A DNA stretch of 64,000 nt from Sinorhizobium sp. B11 (GCA_039725955.1 CP091034.1:1-64000), one strand, 5' to 3'. Positions 18,464-27,722 are shown, counted from the stretch's first letter. The notes: a model not told the origin generated them from the sequence alone. Made by a program: numbers and translations.

Positions 18464-19338
18464 TTCGGTTTCCTCCAGAAAAAAACTGGAGCAGCTTTCG
18501 AAGTCCCTCTCATCTCAAATGGGATCTTTGCTCGCGCTTGCTCCAATACGTTAATGTCGGCAGATGGACACGGTACCTTTTCATCTGCAGCCTCATCGTG
18601 ATTTGTTGACCAAATTCTGTATTGGGATCGTGCTTACTCAGTACAAAGACGCACTAATCCAGTCCCGGACTCGATATGAGCGCGAGCAAGGCATTCGAAC
18701 TTCTTTTTGAGTTCCCTCGAAAGAAGACCAAGTATCAAAAACACATGCTGATACTCGATTTTCACGTCGCCACTTTCAGCGACAGTCACAGATTGATGGA
18801 AAAAGCAGGCCCCCGATAGATACCAATTCGGGCTAAGACATCGGAGGCCCAGCTCGATAATCCGCTTAAGTCAGGGCCGGATCGCAGGCATCGAAGAAAG
18901 CTCTGTAAGATTTGGGGACCGCGTCCTCTACCTCGGAATCCGGGGGAGTCGACGGATTATGATATCGTGAAGTTAAGCTCGGAAGGTTCTCCGTCTTATT
19001 TTGAAATATCGTCTGCCCATTACCGCTTTGCTTTTGTATGTCTCGAACTAATACATGCTGCTTTATACCGTGATCTAGTCGAAATACCGCCCGCTAGTAT
19101 GTTTCTTGTCTGAAATGCAACCATAAAGTGGCAAAAAATAAATATAACTTCGTGACAACTAACCCATTTGGGCCATTTCTTTCCTTTGAAATCCATATTA
19201 CCATAATTAAGAAATGCCTAAAAGATAAGGCGGCCGCATGCCTAGGGGCAATGTTCGTCGGCATGTAATACCCGCCACCGCGCCAATGGGAGTAGATGCT
19301 CCGAGTTTTAGTATAGTGTAGCGCTAGGGGAGGCGTAT
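18464..19338. other. Long gene-free, AT-richer regulatory stretch
   Basis: No supported gene lies in these 875 bases between the minus-strand secretion operon and the plus-strand LuxR-type regulator. Base composition is clearly more AT-rich than the neighbours, especially 19000-19240. It must hold the promoters of both divergent units. I could not define an RNA gene or operator with confidence. Confidence 0.5.
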
Positions 19339-20121
19339 ATGTTCATGGTTGGGTCGGAAGTAGGAGATTCGGATCAGGCAAGAAGACTGAGCCCGAATGG
19401 AGAAACAGTCCTGGTAATCGCCAAGGCAGACTTGTTCTCCGAGTGCATGGTTGAAGCACTGGCAAAGAAATTCCCGAATTTCGATGTCGTAAGCGTATCG
19501 AGCGCGCAGTCCATATCCGAAAAGGATATTCACGATATGCGGCTTGTTCTGTTCTATCATGTCGCCGGCGCCGAGTTGCACGATGCGCTGCAGATCGTTC
19601 GTGAAAACCGTCCGGACGCATCCATCGGTCTTGTCGTCGAAGCCATCGATATGATGGAGCCCTATATCAGTCGGCTGGTCGAGGCCCGCGTCGTCGACGG
19701 CGTCCTGCCGCTCAATCTGCGCCTGGACGTCTTCATGGCGGCAATCGATCTGCTGATGAAGGGCGGCGAACATTTTCCATCCGCGCTTCTGGGCCGACTT
19801 TCAAACCGTGCTACGGCGCAGCTCGAGCCCTCGCTGTATCAGACGAAGTCTGTCGACGCAGCACGCGCCAATGCGCTGAAGCTTCGTCGCAGCAGCATGG
19901 CGGCTCTGACCACTCGCGAGGTCCAGATTCTCGACCTCATCTGCAAGGGGACGCAGAACAAGATCATCGCCGACAAGCTTCACCTGTCCGAAAATACGGT
20001 GAAGGTCCACGTCCGCAATATCTATAAGAAGATGAATGTGAGAAATCGCACGGAAGCGGCCTCGCGGTTCTTCAACGATACCTCGGACAACGGCGATCTC
20101 TCCGGCAGATGGCCACACTAG
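19339..20121 (+). CDS. LuxR-type transcriptional regulator with degenerate receiver domain
   Basis: 260 residues. The C-terminal domain is a LuxR/GerE helix-turn-helix: LTTREVQILDLICKG, then NKIIADKLHLSENTVKVHVR, then NIYKKMNVRNRTEA. The N-terminal 135 residues follow the beta/alpha order of a response-regulator receiver, but the acidic pair is AK (VLVIAKADLFSE) and the phosphorylatable Asp position falls in MRLVLFYHVAG, with no Asp. It is therefore unlikely to be switched by ordinary phosphorylation. GGGAGG precedes the ATG at proper spacing. It lies between the secretion operon and the polysaccharide cluster and could control either; the divergent secretion operon is the simplest target. 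Confidence 0.85.
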   Translation: MFMVGSEVGDSDQARRLSPNGETVLVIAKADLFSECMVEALAKKFPNFDVVSVSSAQSISEKDIHDMRLVLFYHVAGAELHDALQIVRENRPDASIGLVVEAIDMMEPYISRLVEARVVDGVLPLNLRLDVFMAAIDLLMKGGEHFPSALLGRLSNRATAQLEPSLYQTKSVDAARANALKLRRSSMAALTTREVQILDLICKGTQNKIIADKLHLSENTVKVHVRNIYKKMNVRNRTEAASRFFNDTSDNGDLSGRWPH

Positions 20122-20125
20122 GCCA

Positions 20126-20446
20126 TCAATCCGTCCGGGACGAGCGGGCAAAACAGCGTGATTTCTGGCCGAAACCGCTCGGCGAACAGATGTAAGGTGC
20201 GGAACCCGGATAGACCGTAGCGTTTATCTCAGCCGAAGCGGTCTTCGCTTCGGCAGCATAGGCGAAGTCCTTCGCGGCATGCGGCACCTTTGCCGCCACA
20301 ACATTCGCCTTGGTACTTCCCACGATTGCCGTATCGACGACCGCGCACGAGATCGGTCCAATGGCCGAGAGAACAACTGTCGCGGCCAAAGCCAGAGAGC
20401 TGAAACTGCATGGCGCTCGGCCATGCATGCGATCATGAACCGTCAT
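20126..20446 (-). CDS. Small exported protein with conserved Cys-containing C-terminal motif
   Basis: 106 residues. It has an N-terminal hydrophobic signal-like segment (about residues 14-35), an Ala/Lys-rich middle, and a C-terminal motif PYICSPSGFGQKSRCFARSS. I associate a very similar ICxPSGFGxxSRCFAR ending with several small hypothetical rhizobial proteins (from memory). The two cysteines could form a disulfide. A GAGGGG box upstream of the ATG supports the start. It is convergent with the LuxR-type gene, with stops 4 nt apart. Confidence 0.65.
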   Translation of the reverse strand: MTVHDRMHGRAPCSFSSLALAATVVLSAIGPISCAVVDTAIVGSTKANVVAAKVPHAAKDFAYAAEAKTASAEINATVYPGSAPYICSPSGFGQKSRCFARSSRTD

Positions 20447-20822
20447 TGAATAACCCCTCGATCATCAGGGCAGTCGCGACGCGCCCTCGCACACCAATAG
20501 CTGGCCCATCTCGGTACATCGGCTTCATTGGGTGAAGCTGGAGTGGCCGGATGGAGAGCATGGCACCATACCCATTGAGGGGGATTAATCAAGCGAATTC
20601 CGGAGTTTAATACTGTAGCTATTTAGAATTGCTCCCATGTTTTGAAGTTGACCTTCCCTGATATCCTCCTATCATTTGAGTCATGAATACAATTATCCGA
20701 AGAATGACAGAGGAGGTTGTTTCAAGTGTACTACTTCCCGTTGAATTTAGTGTGACGGAGAAGAGGGATACCAAAGTATAGAAGGGTCTAAGAAGACCAC
20801 GTGACATGGGAAGGGTTTTGTA
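20447..20822. other. Intergenic promoter region of the polysaccharide cluster
   Basis: No gene is supported here. The sequence is AT-rich and should carry the divergent promoters for the small exported protein and the uxs-led cluster. A clear sigma-70 box or dyad could not be chosen with confidence. Confidence 0.45.
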
Positions 20823-21836
20823 ATGCGTAGTATTCCCACCGAAGGACGTTCAGGATTCGCATCGCCACCACCGGGGTCAAAAACCGTCTTGGTCAACGGA
20901 GGCGCCGGTTTCCTGGGCTCGCATCTTTGCGAGCGCCTTCTCGAGCGGGGCCATCAGGTCATCTGTCTCGACAACTTCTACACCGGCCGCCGCGTCAATA
21001 TCGAACATCTGCTGCAGAACGACCGTTTTCGGCTTCTGGAACATGATGTGCGCCAGCCCTTTGGTGTCGAGGCATCCGTCATCTTCAACTTTGCCTCGCC
21101 GGCTTCACCTCCGGACTATCAGCGCGATCCCGTCGGCACCCTGCTCACCAACGTGCTTGGAGCCGTCAATACGCTCGATGCAGCGCGTCGTAGCGGCGCC
21201 ACGGTCGTGCAGTCCTCGACGTCGGAAGTCTACGGAGATCCGCATCAGAATCCGCAGCACGAAACCTACTTCGGCAATGTCAATCCGATTGGTCCGCGCG
21301 GCTGCTACGACGAGGGCAAGCGCTCGGCCGAAACCCTGTTCTTCGATTATCACCGCAAGTATGGCGTCGATATCAAGGTTGGCCGGATCTTCAATACCTA
21401 CGGTCCGCGCATGCGCCTAGATGATGGACGCGTCGTATCCAACTTCATCGTCCAGGCACTCTCCAACACCGATATAACGATCTACGGTGACGGTAGGCAG
21501 ACCCGTTCCTTCTGCTATGTCGACGATCTCGTCGGCGGCTTCCTGCGTTTCGCCGAAACCGGCGCACATTGCACCGGTCCGATCAATCTCGGTAATCCGA
21601 CGGAGATCACGGTGCGGGATCTGGCAGAAATCGTCCTTGATCTGACCAATTCGCGCTCGCGCATCATTTACCTGCCTGCCGTCGCAGACGATCCGCAACA
21701 GCGCCGTCCGGATATTTCCAGAGCCAGGGAGGAGCTGAACTGGTGGCCGACGACCGAGCTGAAGACCGGTCTGAAGCGTACGATATCCTATTTCGACGCG
21801 CTGCTTGCCCGCAAGGAAGTGGTGGAGGCCGTATGA
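20823..21836 (+). CDS. uxs: UDP-glucuronate decarboxylase (UDP-xylose synthase)
   Basis: 337 residues, an extended short-chain dehydrogenase/reductase. The Rossmann motif is [16 protein letters not shown] near residue 25. The catalytic triad includes SSTSEVYGD and YDEGK (YxxxK), and [19 protein letters not shown] is characteristic of UXS enzymes. It converts UDP-glucuronate to UDP-xylose. GGAAGGG precedes the ATG. The next gene starts 1 nt after the stop and encodes a UDP-sugar 4-epimerase, so UDP-xylose would pass on to UDP-arabinose. The order matches uxs1-uxe of Sinorhizobium meliloti as I recall it. Confidence 0.88.
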   Translation: MRSIPTEGRSGFASPPPGSKTVLVNGGAGFLGSHLCERLLERGHQVICLDNFYTGRRVNIEHLLQNDRFRLLEHDVRQPFGVEASVIFNFASPASPPDYQRDPVGTLLTNVLGAVNTLDAARRSGATVVQSSTSEVYGDPHQNPQHETYFGNVNPIGPRGCYDEGKRSAETLFFDYHRKYGVDIKVGRIFNTYGPRMRLDDGRVVSNFIVQALSNTDITIYGDGRQTRSFCYVDDLVGGFLRFAETGAHCTGPINLGNPTEITVRDLAEIVLDLTNSRSRIIYLPAVADDPQQRRPDISRAREELNWWPTTELKTGLKRTISYFDALLARKEVVEAV

Positions 21837-21837
21837 A

Positions 21838-22821
21838 ATGCCCCGCTACATCCTGGTTACGGGTGGCGCCGGCTTCATCGGCAGCCACATCTGCAAGGCG
21901 CTTGCGCGTGCCGGCATGGTTCCGGTCACCTATGACAATCTTTCCACCGGACATATCGACAGTGTCCGGTGGGGGCCGCTGATCCAGGCGGATATCGCCG
22001 ATGGCGCAAGGTTGCGGCACGTCATGGCCGAGTACTCGCCGGATTGTGTGATCCATTGCGGCGCCAATGCCTATGTCGGTGAATCCGTCGAAAGGCCGAG
22101 CATCTATTATCGCAACAACGTCATCGGCAGCCTGTCGTTGTTGGATGCCTGTCTCGATTGCGGGATCGACAAGATCGTCTTTTCCAGCAGCTGCGCGACC
22201 TACGGCATTCCGGAGATGCTGCCGATCTGCGAGAAAACGCCGCAACAGCCTGTCAATCCTTATGGCAGGACCAAGCTGATCTTCGAAATGGCACTGGAGG
22301 ATTATGCGGCCGCCTATGGCACCCGCTTCGCCGCGCTCCGCTACTTCAATGCAGCCGGCGCCGACCCGGAAGGCCAGCTTGCCGAGCGGCACTATCCCGA
22401 AACCCATCTGATCCCGCGCGCCCTTCTCGCCGCAAGCGGCCGGATCGAGAGCCTCGATATTTTCGGCATCGACTATTCGACGAATGACGGCACCTGCGTC
22501 AGGGATTACATCCATGTTAGCGATCTTGCCCAGGCGCATCTTGCGGCCGTTCGTCACCTTCTGGTTGGCGGCAATTCCCTGAGCCTCAATCTGGGCTCCG
22601 GCCGCGGCACGTCCGTCGGCGAGATCCTGAATGCCGTCAAACGAAAGACCGGCCACAGGGTGCCGATCCGCTGTCAGCCGCGCCGCGCTGGCGATCCGCC
22701 GGTGCTTTTCGCCGATACGAAGAGGGCTCGCCTGGAGCTCGACTTCATGCCGACACTTTCGGATATCGATACGATCATTCGCACGGCTGGCCCGACTTTC
22801 GGACTGGAGGTGATCGCATGA
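21838..22821 (+). CDS. uxe: UDP-sugar 4-epimerase (probable UDP-xylose/UDP-glucose 4-epimerase)
   Basis: 327 residues, GalE family. It shows VTGGAGFIGSHICKAL at the N-terminus, the FSSSCATYGIP serine motif, NPYGRTK (YxxxK) and the ALRYFNAAGADPEG signature. GalE proteins interconvert UDP-Glc/UDP-Gal; the position directly after uxs argues for UDP-xylose to UDP-arabinose, possibly bifunctional, as reported for Sinorhizobium Uxe (recalled). The ATG at 21838 is preferred because GGTGGAGG lies about 9 nt upstream. The stop overlaps the glycosyltransferase start (ATGA). Confidence 0.85.
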   Translation: MPRYILVTGGAGFIGSHICKALARAGMVPVTYDNLSTGHIDSVRWGPLIQADIADGARLRHVMAEYSPDCVIHCGANAYVGESVERPSIYYRNNVIGSLSLLDACLDCGIDKIVFSSSCATYGIPEMLPICEKTPQQPVNPYGRTKLIFEMALEDYAAAYGTRFAALRYFNAAGADPEGQLAERHYPETHLIPRALLAASGRIESLDIFGIDYSTNDGTCVRDYIHVSDLAQAHLAAVRHLLVGGNSLSLNLGSGRGTSVGEILNAVKRKTGHRVPIRCQPRRAGDPPVLFADTKRARLELDFMPTLSDIDTIIRTAGPTFGLEVIA

Positions 22822-24701
22822 GCACCACAGCCGAAATCGACCGCGCACGTCTGTCGTCGGCGAGCAGATCCGGGATCTTCGAGCCCGTCTTTACCGGATG
22901 GAATCGAGCCGCCTATGGTCTTGGCATCGTCTGCTGGCTGGCAGCCCTTGGCTACTTCTGGCTCTGGTGGGCAACGCCAATTCACGTCGTCTCATGGCCG
23001 GCATACCTGCTCGTCACGCTCATTCTCGCCTGGGTCACCCTGATCCCGGCCTATTTCATCCTCATCTTCCTGGATGCAAGACAGGTCAGATCGGCTGCGC
23101 CCCTGCCGGAGGGTCGCGTTGCCATGGTGGTCACCAAGGCGCCATCAGAACCTTTTGCCGTCGTGCGTAGGACGCTTCTTGCAATGCTCGATCAGAAGGG
23201 TGTCGAGTTCGATATCTGGCTCGCCGACGAAGATCCGTCCGAAGAGGCGAGGAGATGGTGCGGGCAGCACGGCATCATGATCTCCACGCGCAAGGGTGTC
23301 AGCGAATATCACCGTCCTGTCTGGCCGCGCCGCACGCGCTGCAAGGAGGGCAATCTCGCCTATTTCTATGATCACTTCGGCTATGAGCGCTATGATTTCG
23401 TCGCCCAGTTCGATGCCGATCACGTGCCGACGCCGACCTATCTTCGCGAAGTCCTGAGACCCTTCTCCGATCCCGAAGTCGGCTACGTCTCGGCACCCAG
23501 CATCTGCGATGCCAATGGGGCCGAAAGCTGGGCCGCCCGCGGCAGGCTCTATGCGGAAGCCAGCCTGCACGGTTCGTTGCAGGCGGGCTATAATAATGGC
23601 TGGGCGCCGCTCTGCATCGGTTCGCACTATGCCGTCCGCACAGCGGCCCTGAGGGAGATCGGCGGCCTCGGTCCCGAGCTCGCGGAAGACCATTCGACCA
23701 CGCTGATGATGAATGCCGGCGGCTGGCGCGGGATCCATGCGGTCAATGCCATAGCACACGGCGACGGGCCGGCGACCTTTTCCGATCTGGTTGTTCAGGA
23801 ATTCCAGTGGTCACGCAGCCTGGTTACCATCCTGCTTCGGCATTCTCGCCGACATGTCGCCCGCCTGCCGCTCAAGCTGAAGTTCCAGTTCCTGTTTTCG
23901 CAGATCTGGTATCCGCTGTTTTCGGCGTTCATGGCGTCGATGTTCCTGCTGCCCGTCGCAGCCCTGCTCACGGGCCATGTCTTCGCCAATGTCAGCTATC
24001 CGGCATTCCTGTTGCATTCTCTGCCGCTTTCGCTCGTGTTGACGGTGTTCGCCATCTTCTGGCGTGCATCAGGCACATTCCGGCCATACGATGCGAGGCT
24101 TTTCGGGTGGGAAGGGGTGGTCTTCATCCTGTTGCGCTGGCCCTGGTCGCTTGCCGGCAGCCTCGCGGCCGTGCGCGATCATATGACCGGCTCCTTTGTG
24201 GATTTCCGCATCACCCCGAAGGGTGATCAGGGGCTGCGCAAACTGCCGGCGCGGATTATCGCACCTTACATCGCGCTGGCAGGCATTTGTGCTGCTGCCA
24301 TGGCATTTGCCGACGATGGCGACGGTGCGCGTGGCTTCCAGATCTTCGCGGCGATCAACCTGTTGATCTATGTATCGCTCGTAATCCTGGTTGTCGCCCG
24401 TCACGCCCTCGAGAACGGTCAATCCCTTTTGCCGCAAGCGTATGGTCTGCGGTTTTCCGCCGCCGGCTGTCTCGTCGCCTGCCTGGTCGGCGGGGCGCAG
24501 CTCGGCAATCACGGGCTGACCGCCATGGAAGCGCTTTCGCACGGCCAGCCCTTCGTCACCTTTACCCGGTCGCAATTTGCCGTGGCGGGTGCGGGGCTCG
24601 GCGGCGGCAAGACCAGGATCGTGAAATTCAGTCTCAAATGGCACGGTTTTGCCGAAGCCGGCCGTGCACGAAAGGACGTTGGGGAGAGCAGAAATGCGTG
24701 A
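22818..24701 (+). CDS. Membrane family-2 glycosyltransferase, cellulose-synthase-like (ApsS-like)
   Basis: 627 residues. Two N-terminal membrane helices (about 32-55 and 62-86) precede a GT-A domain. Its motifs are DEDPSEEA, KEGNLAYFYD (the KAGN-type motif), FDADHVPTPTYL (DxD), LAEDHSTTLMM (the catalytic ED) and VVQEFQWSRS, where the usual QxxRW is QEFQW. Several membrane helices follow. This is the layout of processive synthases that polymerise and translocate a glycan. No PilZ domain is visible. With uxs and the epimerase upstream it probably makes an arabinose- or xylose-containing polysaccharide. It overlaps the epimerase by 4 bases. Confidence 0.87.
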   Translation: MSTTAEIDRARLSSASRSGIFEPVFTGWNRAAYGLGIVCWLAALGYFWLWWATPIHVVSWPAYLLVTLILAWVTLIPAYFILIFLDARQVRSAAPLPEGRVAMVVTKAPSEPFAVVRRTLLAMLDQKGVEFDIWLADEDPSEEARRWCGQHGIMISTRKGVSEYHRPVWPRRTRCKEGNLAYFYDHFGYERYDFVAQFDADHVPTPTYLREVLRPFSDPEVGYVSAPSICDANGAESWAARGRLYAEASLHGSLQAGYNNGWAPLCIGSHYAVRTAALREIGGLGPELAEDHSTTLMMNAGGWRGIHAVNAIAHGDGPATFSDLVVQEFQWSRSLVTILLRHSRRHVARLPLKLKFQFLFSQIWYPLFSAFMASMFLLPVAALLTGHVFANVSYPAFLLHSLPLSLVLTVFAIFWRASGTFRPYDARLFGWEGVVFILLRWPWSLAGSLAAVRDHMTGSFVDFRITPKGDQGLRKLPARIIAPYIALAGICAAAMAFADDGDGARGFQIFAAINLLIYVSLVILVVARHALENGQSLLPQAYGLRFSAAGCLVACLVGGAQLGNHGLTAMEALSHGQPFVTFTRSQFAVAGAGLGGGKTRIVKFSLKWHGFAEAGRARKDVGESRNA

Positions 24702-24711
24702 GGAGGATAAA

Positions 24712-25221
24712 ATGAGCATGGCAAAACGATTGACGGGAGGAGCGCTGGCTCTGTGCCTCGGCCTTATCCTCCCGATCGGCGCATTCGCAGCAGAAAAGAA
24801 TAGGGCACCGGCACCGACACCACTCACCGCCGCCGAACTCTACGTGATCTACGCCGACAAGACCTGGACCTGGAATACGGGCGGCGGCCGCTTCATCGGC
24901 GAGGACAGGCGTTTCGTCGCCTGGGTCGACAATGGCGGCAAGCAGTCTTTCGCCGAAGGCCGCTGGGTCGTCGATGACCTCGGTCAGATGTGCATGCGCG
25001 CGATCTGGACCAATAATGAGGGGGCGGCACGTGCCAGTACCTGCTTCGGCCACCGCAAGATCGGCAACACGATCTACCAGCGGCGTCAACCGAGCGGGGA
25101 CTGGTACGTGTTCCGGCACGCTGCCACGAAAGCCGATGATGAGTTCCGGAAGCTGGTTCCGGCAGACACGGTGAGCCTGAAAGCGCAGGAGCTGAAGCAG
25201 GTTCTGGCGACCGACAAATAG
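24712..25221 (+). CDS. DUF995-type exported protein
   Basis: 169 residues. A signal peptide (AKRLTGGALALCLGLILPIG, cleavage near AFAAEK) is followed by a compact beta-rich domain containing YVIYADKTWTWNTGGGRFI, RRFVAWVDNGG, FAEGRWVVDD, STCFGHRKIGNTIYQRR and DWYVFRHA. This pattern matches DUF995 of rhizobia as I know it. Function is unestablished. GAGGAGGA 4 nt before the ATG supports the start 10 nt after the glycosyltransferase stop. It probably assists export or modification of the polysaccharide, comparable to apsH1 in the Sinorhizobium cluster. Confidence 0.78.
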   Translation: MSMAKRLTGGALALCLGLILPIGAFAAEKNRAPAPTPLTAAELYVIYADKTWTWNTGGGRFIGEDRRFVAWVDNGGKQSFAEGRWVVDDLGQMCMRAIWTNNEGAARASTCFGHRKIGNTIYQRRQPSGDWYVFRHAATKADDEFRKLVPADTVSLKAQELKQVLATDK

Positions 25222-25241
25222 CCGAAGGGGAGGACAAGACC

Positions 25242-26216
25242 ATGAAAACCCTGGCGAAGAAAATCTCGACGGTAACGATCGCCATGCTTCTGCTCGGCGT
25301 TGCCGACGTGTCGCACCAAAGCGTGGCGCAGGGCGCCGCCACCGTCATGAATGCGGGTGCCCAGACCATTACAGACAAGACGATCACAGACAAGCGGCCC
25401 GCCATTCATGCCGATGGCATCAAGTTCGGTGCCTATGATCCGCATGGCGATTTCGGCGCGCAACAGAGCGTGACAACGGAACACCTCTTCCTTCCATGGG
25501 AAGACGTCGATCTTGAAACTCTGCGTGTGGCGGATGCCTATGCGCTGGCGAGGGGTCGCAACCTGTTGATCACGATCGAGCCCTGGTCATGGGACGTGGA
25601 CTGGCGGCTGACGTCAGACGAACTTCGCTGGAAGCTGTTTCACGGCGACTACGATGTGAACATGCGGGCGATTGCCAGGATGATCGCTCAGCTGAAAAGC
25701 CCGGTCATCGTCCGCTGGGGGCAGGAAATGGAGGACAATTCCGGCCGCTTTTCGTGGTCCGGCTGGAATCCTTCCGATTATATAGCCGCCTACAGGCGCA
25801 TGATGGATATCGTGCGGCGGGAGGCGCCCGGTACGAAGCTCATGTGGTCGCCGAAGGGTCTGACTGGCCTCAATGCCTATTATCCCGGGGACACTTATGT
25901 CGACTTCGTCGGCCTGTCAGTCTTTGGTCTCGAACCGTACGACCGTATCGCTCACAACGGCCCCCGGACCTTCACCGAGGCACTGAGGCCGGGTTACGAT
26001 CTCGTCGTCCGGTATCACAAGCCGATCTGGGTGGCCGAATTGGGTTATGAGGGCAGTGACGGATACATAAAGCCGTGGATGGAGACGGCGACGCTCAAGC
26101 AGAGCGACTTTCCCGAGCTGCAGGAAGTCGTCTACTTCAATGACCGCGATGTCCATGCCTGGCCGTTCGATCTCGGCCGGCCCGACTGGCGGGTCATTGA
26201 AGACGCAAGCAACTAA
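25242..26216 (+). CDS. Exported GH26-like endoglycanase (ApsE-like)
   Basis: 324 residues with a signal peptide of about 30 residues. The TIM-barrel domain has RWGQEMED (Glu162, expected acid/base) and VAELGYEG (Glu266, expected nucleophile), the two-glutamate pattern of clan GH-A and close to family 26. Glycan synthase operons often include such a hydrolase to trim or release chains. It begins 20 nt after the DUF995 gene and is the last gene of the cluster, ending at a strong terminator hairpin. The substrate should be the polymer made by the upstream synthase (inference). Confidence 0.8.
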   Translation: MKTLAKKISTVTIAMLLLGVADVSHQSVAQGAATVMNAGAQTITDKTITDKRPAIHADGIKFGAYDPHGDFGAQQSVTTEHLFLPWEDVDLETLRVADAYALARGRNLLITIEPWSWDVDWRLTSDELRWKLFHGDYDVNMRAIARMIAQLKSPVIVRWGQEMEDNSGRFSWSGWNPSDYIAAYRRMMDIVRREAPGTKLMWSPKGLTGLNAYYPGDTYVDFVGLSVFGLEPYDRIAHNGPRTFTEALRPGYDLVVRYHKPIWVAELGYEGSDGYIKPWMETATLKQSDFPELQEVVYFNDRDVHAWPFDLGRPDWRVIEDASN

Positions 26217-26237
26217 GCTGGGGTTGCTGAAAAAGAA

Positions 26238-26258
26238 AGGCCCGCCGATGGCGGGCCT
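26238..26258 (+). terminator. Hairpin between convergent genes
   Basis: AGGCCCGCC (26238-26246), loop GAT, GGCGGGCCT (26250-26258): a perfect 9-bp GC-rich stem. It lies between the GH26-like gene and the convergent solute-binding protein gene. There is an A-rich run on the left side, which would give a U-tract for the minus-strand transcript. Confidence 0.75.
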
Positions 26259-26281
26259 GAATTCGTTCCTGCGGGATATGA

Positions 26282-27565
26282 TTACCCCTTGATTGTCGCC
26301 TTGCCGGTTTCGACAAGCTGCTGGGCGGCATCTGCCACCGAGACGCGCTCGAAGGCGAGCTCATCGCAGGTCGGGCGAAGAACGCGCTGATCAAATTCGG
26401 TGGAACCCATCGGCGCCGGCCGCGGATACTCGCCGACCTGGTCCTTGAGCAAGTTGATGTATTTGACCGTCTCCTGTTCCGTAGGGTTGAGCTGCGGCAG
26501 GATGGCTTCCCGCACTGCCGGCGACATCGGCACACCGCGCTCCACGCCGAGGATTTTGCCGGCTTCGACATCATTGACGAAGAAGCTGATGAATTTTGCG
26601 GCCGCCTCGCCCTGCTTGGTGGTAGCGCCCACGCTCCAGATCAGTCCCGGGCGGTAATAATGGCCTGACGGGCCGCCTGTCTTCTCGCGCGGCAGCATGG
26701 CAATGCCGAGCTTATTCTTGATGACCAGCTGGTATCCGACCATCTGGTTGGAATAGGCCATGCTGATGGCCGATTTGCCAAGGGTGAGGCAGTTCGTGTC
26801 GATATTGTTCTGGTCGAGCGTCTGTACATCCGCAGCAACGGTGCCGCCGGCCTTGCGCAGTTTCTCCCAGTAATCGAACCATTCCTTGGCATCATCGACT
26901 GTGAAGCCGAGGGTCGGGCTTTCCTTGGCATAGAGGCTCTTGCCGCGCTGCCGCAGCCAGGCGTCGAAGACATAGGTATAACGTGCCCCGTAGGGGCCGC
27001 TTTTGCCCGAGGATTTCCCGAGCTCTACGGCGAGCTTGGCATACTCATCCCAGGTGAGATCAGGCGTCGGAAGCGGAATGCCGGCCTTTTCGAATTCCAC
27101 GCTGTCATAGAACATCGCGAAAGAGTTGAGGCCGAGGCCGACGCCGTAAAGCTTGCCGTCAACCGTCGTCAGTTTCAGCATGTCGGCGCCAAAATCATCG
27201 ACCTTCAGCGTCGAAGGCACGAATTCGTCGAGCGGCAGGCAGGCGCCGCGCTTGGAATAATCCGAGATCGTTCCCGGCTCGAGCTGGAAGACGTCAGCGA
27301 TTGCGCGACCGGCCATCTGCGTTGCGAGCTTCGTCCAATAGCCGTCGCCGGCAAGTGATTCACCGACGATGCTAACGCCCGGGGTTTTCGACTGGTAGAG
27401 CTTGGCGACATCGAGTGTGCGCTTCGCACGGTCGTTGGAGCCCCACCACATTGCACGAAGCGAGGTGTCCTCAGCGAGTGCGGGAATCGCGCTGCCGGCG
27501 CCGAAGGCGAGACCGGCCGCGGCACCTGCGGTTCCCATCAAGAATGAACGGCGATTGACCTGCAT
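26282..27565 (-). CDS. Orphan ABC transporter carbohydrate-binding protein
   Basis: 427 residues, extracellular solute-binding protein family 1. The N-terminus carries a Tat-like signal (NRRSFLMGTAGAAAGLA, cleavage near ALAED). It shares a clear pattern with the binding protein at 37143: MWWGS versus IWWGS, YWTKLATQMAGR versus YWPRLATQVAGR, and GKILGVERGVPMS versus AKILDVERGIPES. No permease or ATPase gene accompanies it, so it may feed the transporter at 38436-42478. AAAGGAGG before the ATG at 27565 fixes the start. It is divergent from the LacI-type gene and shares its operator region. Confidence 0.88.
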   Translation of the reverse strand: MQVNRRSFLMGTAGAAAGLAFGAGSAIPALAEDTSLRAMWWGSNDRAKRTLDVAKLYQSKTPGVSIVGESLAGDGYWTKLATQMAGRAIADVFQLEPGTISDYSKRGACLPLDEFVPSTLKVDDFGADMLKLTTVDGKLYGVGLGLNSFAMFYDSVEFEKAGIPLPTPDLTWDEYAKLAVELGKSSGKSGPYGARYTYVFDAWLRQRGKSLYAKESPTLGFTVDDAKEWFDYWEKLRKAGGTVAADVQTLDQNNIDTNCLTLGKSAISMAYSNQMVGYQLVIKNKLGIAMLPREKTGGPSGHYYRPGLIWSVGATTKQGEAAAKFISFFVNDVEAGKILGVERGVPMSPAVREAILPQLNPTEQETVKYINLLKDQVGEYPRPAPMGSTEFDQRVLRPTCDELAFERVSVADAAQQLVETGKATIKG

Positions 27566-27651
27566 GATTTCCTCCTTTGTCTGATGCCCGATGCCATCCT
27601 CCAATGGTCTTTTCGAGCGTTCGGGAGGTAGAGTACGCAAAAAATTTCTCT

Positions 27652-27697
27652 TTGCAAGAAATTATAGTTCTCTTGCAAATTTGCATAATTTGCATAA
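27652..27697. promoter_or_regulatory. Cluster of TTGCAA-type dyads between divergent genes (candidate LacI-family operators)
   Basis: TTGCAAGA (27652-27659) and TCTTGCAA (27671-27678) form an 8-bp perfect inverted repeat with an 11-nt spacer. It overlaps a perfect 12-bp palindrome TGCAAATTTGCA (27674-27685) and two direct copies of TTTGCATAA (27680-27688 and 27689-27697). The block sits between the orphan binding protein (minus) and the LacI-type regulator (plus) and most likely controls both. Confidence 0.6.
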
Positions 27698-27722
27698 TCT
27701 TTGCTGTATGAATGAGGTCAAA

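Noticed and set aside
20619..20807. 62-codon minus-strand frame in the polysaccharide promoter region
   Set aside because: No ribosome site or recognisable features in AT-rich intergenic DNA.
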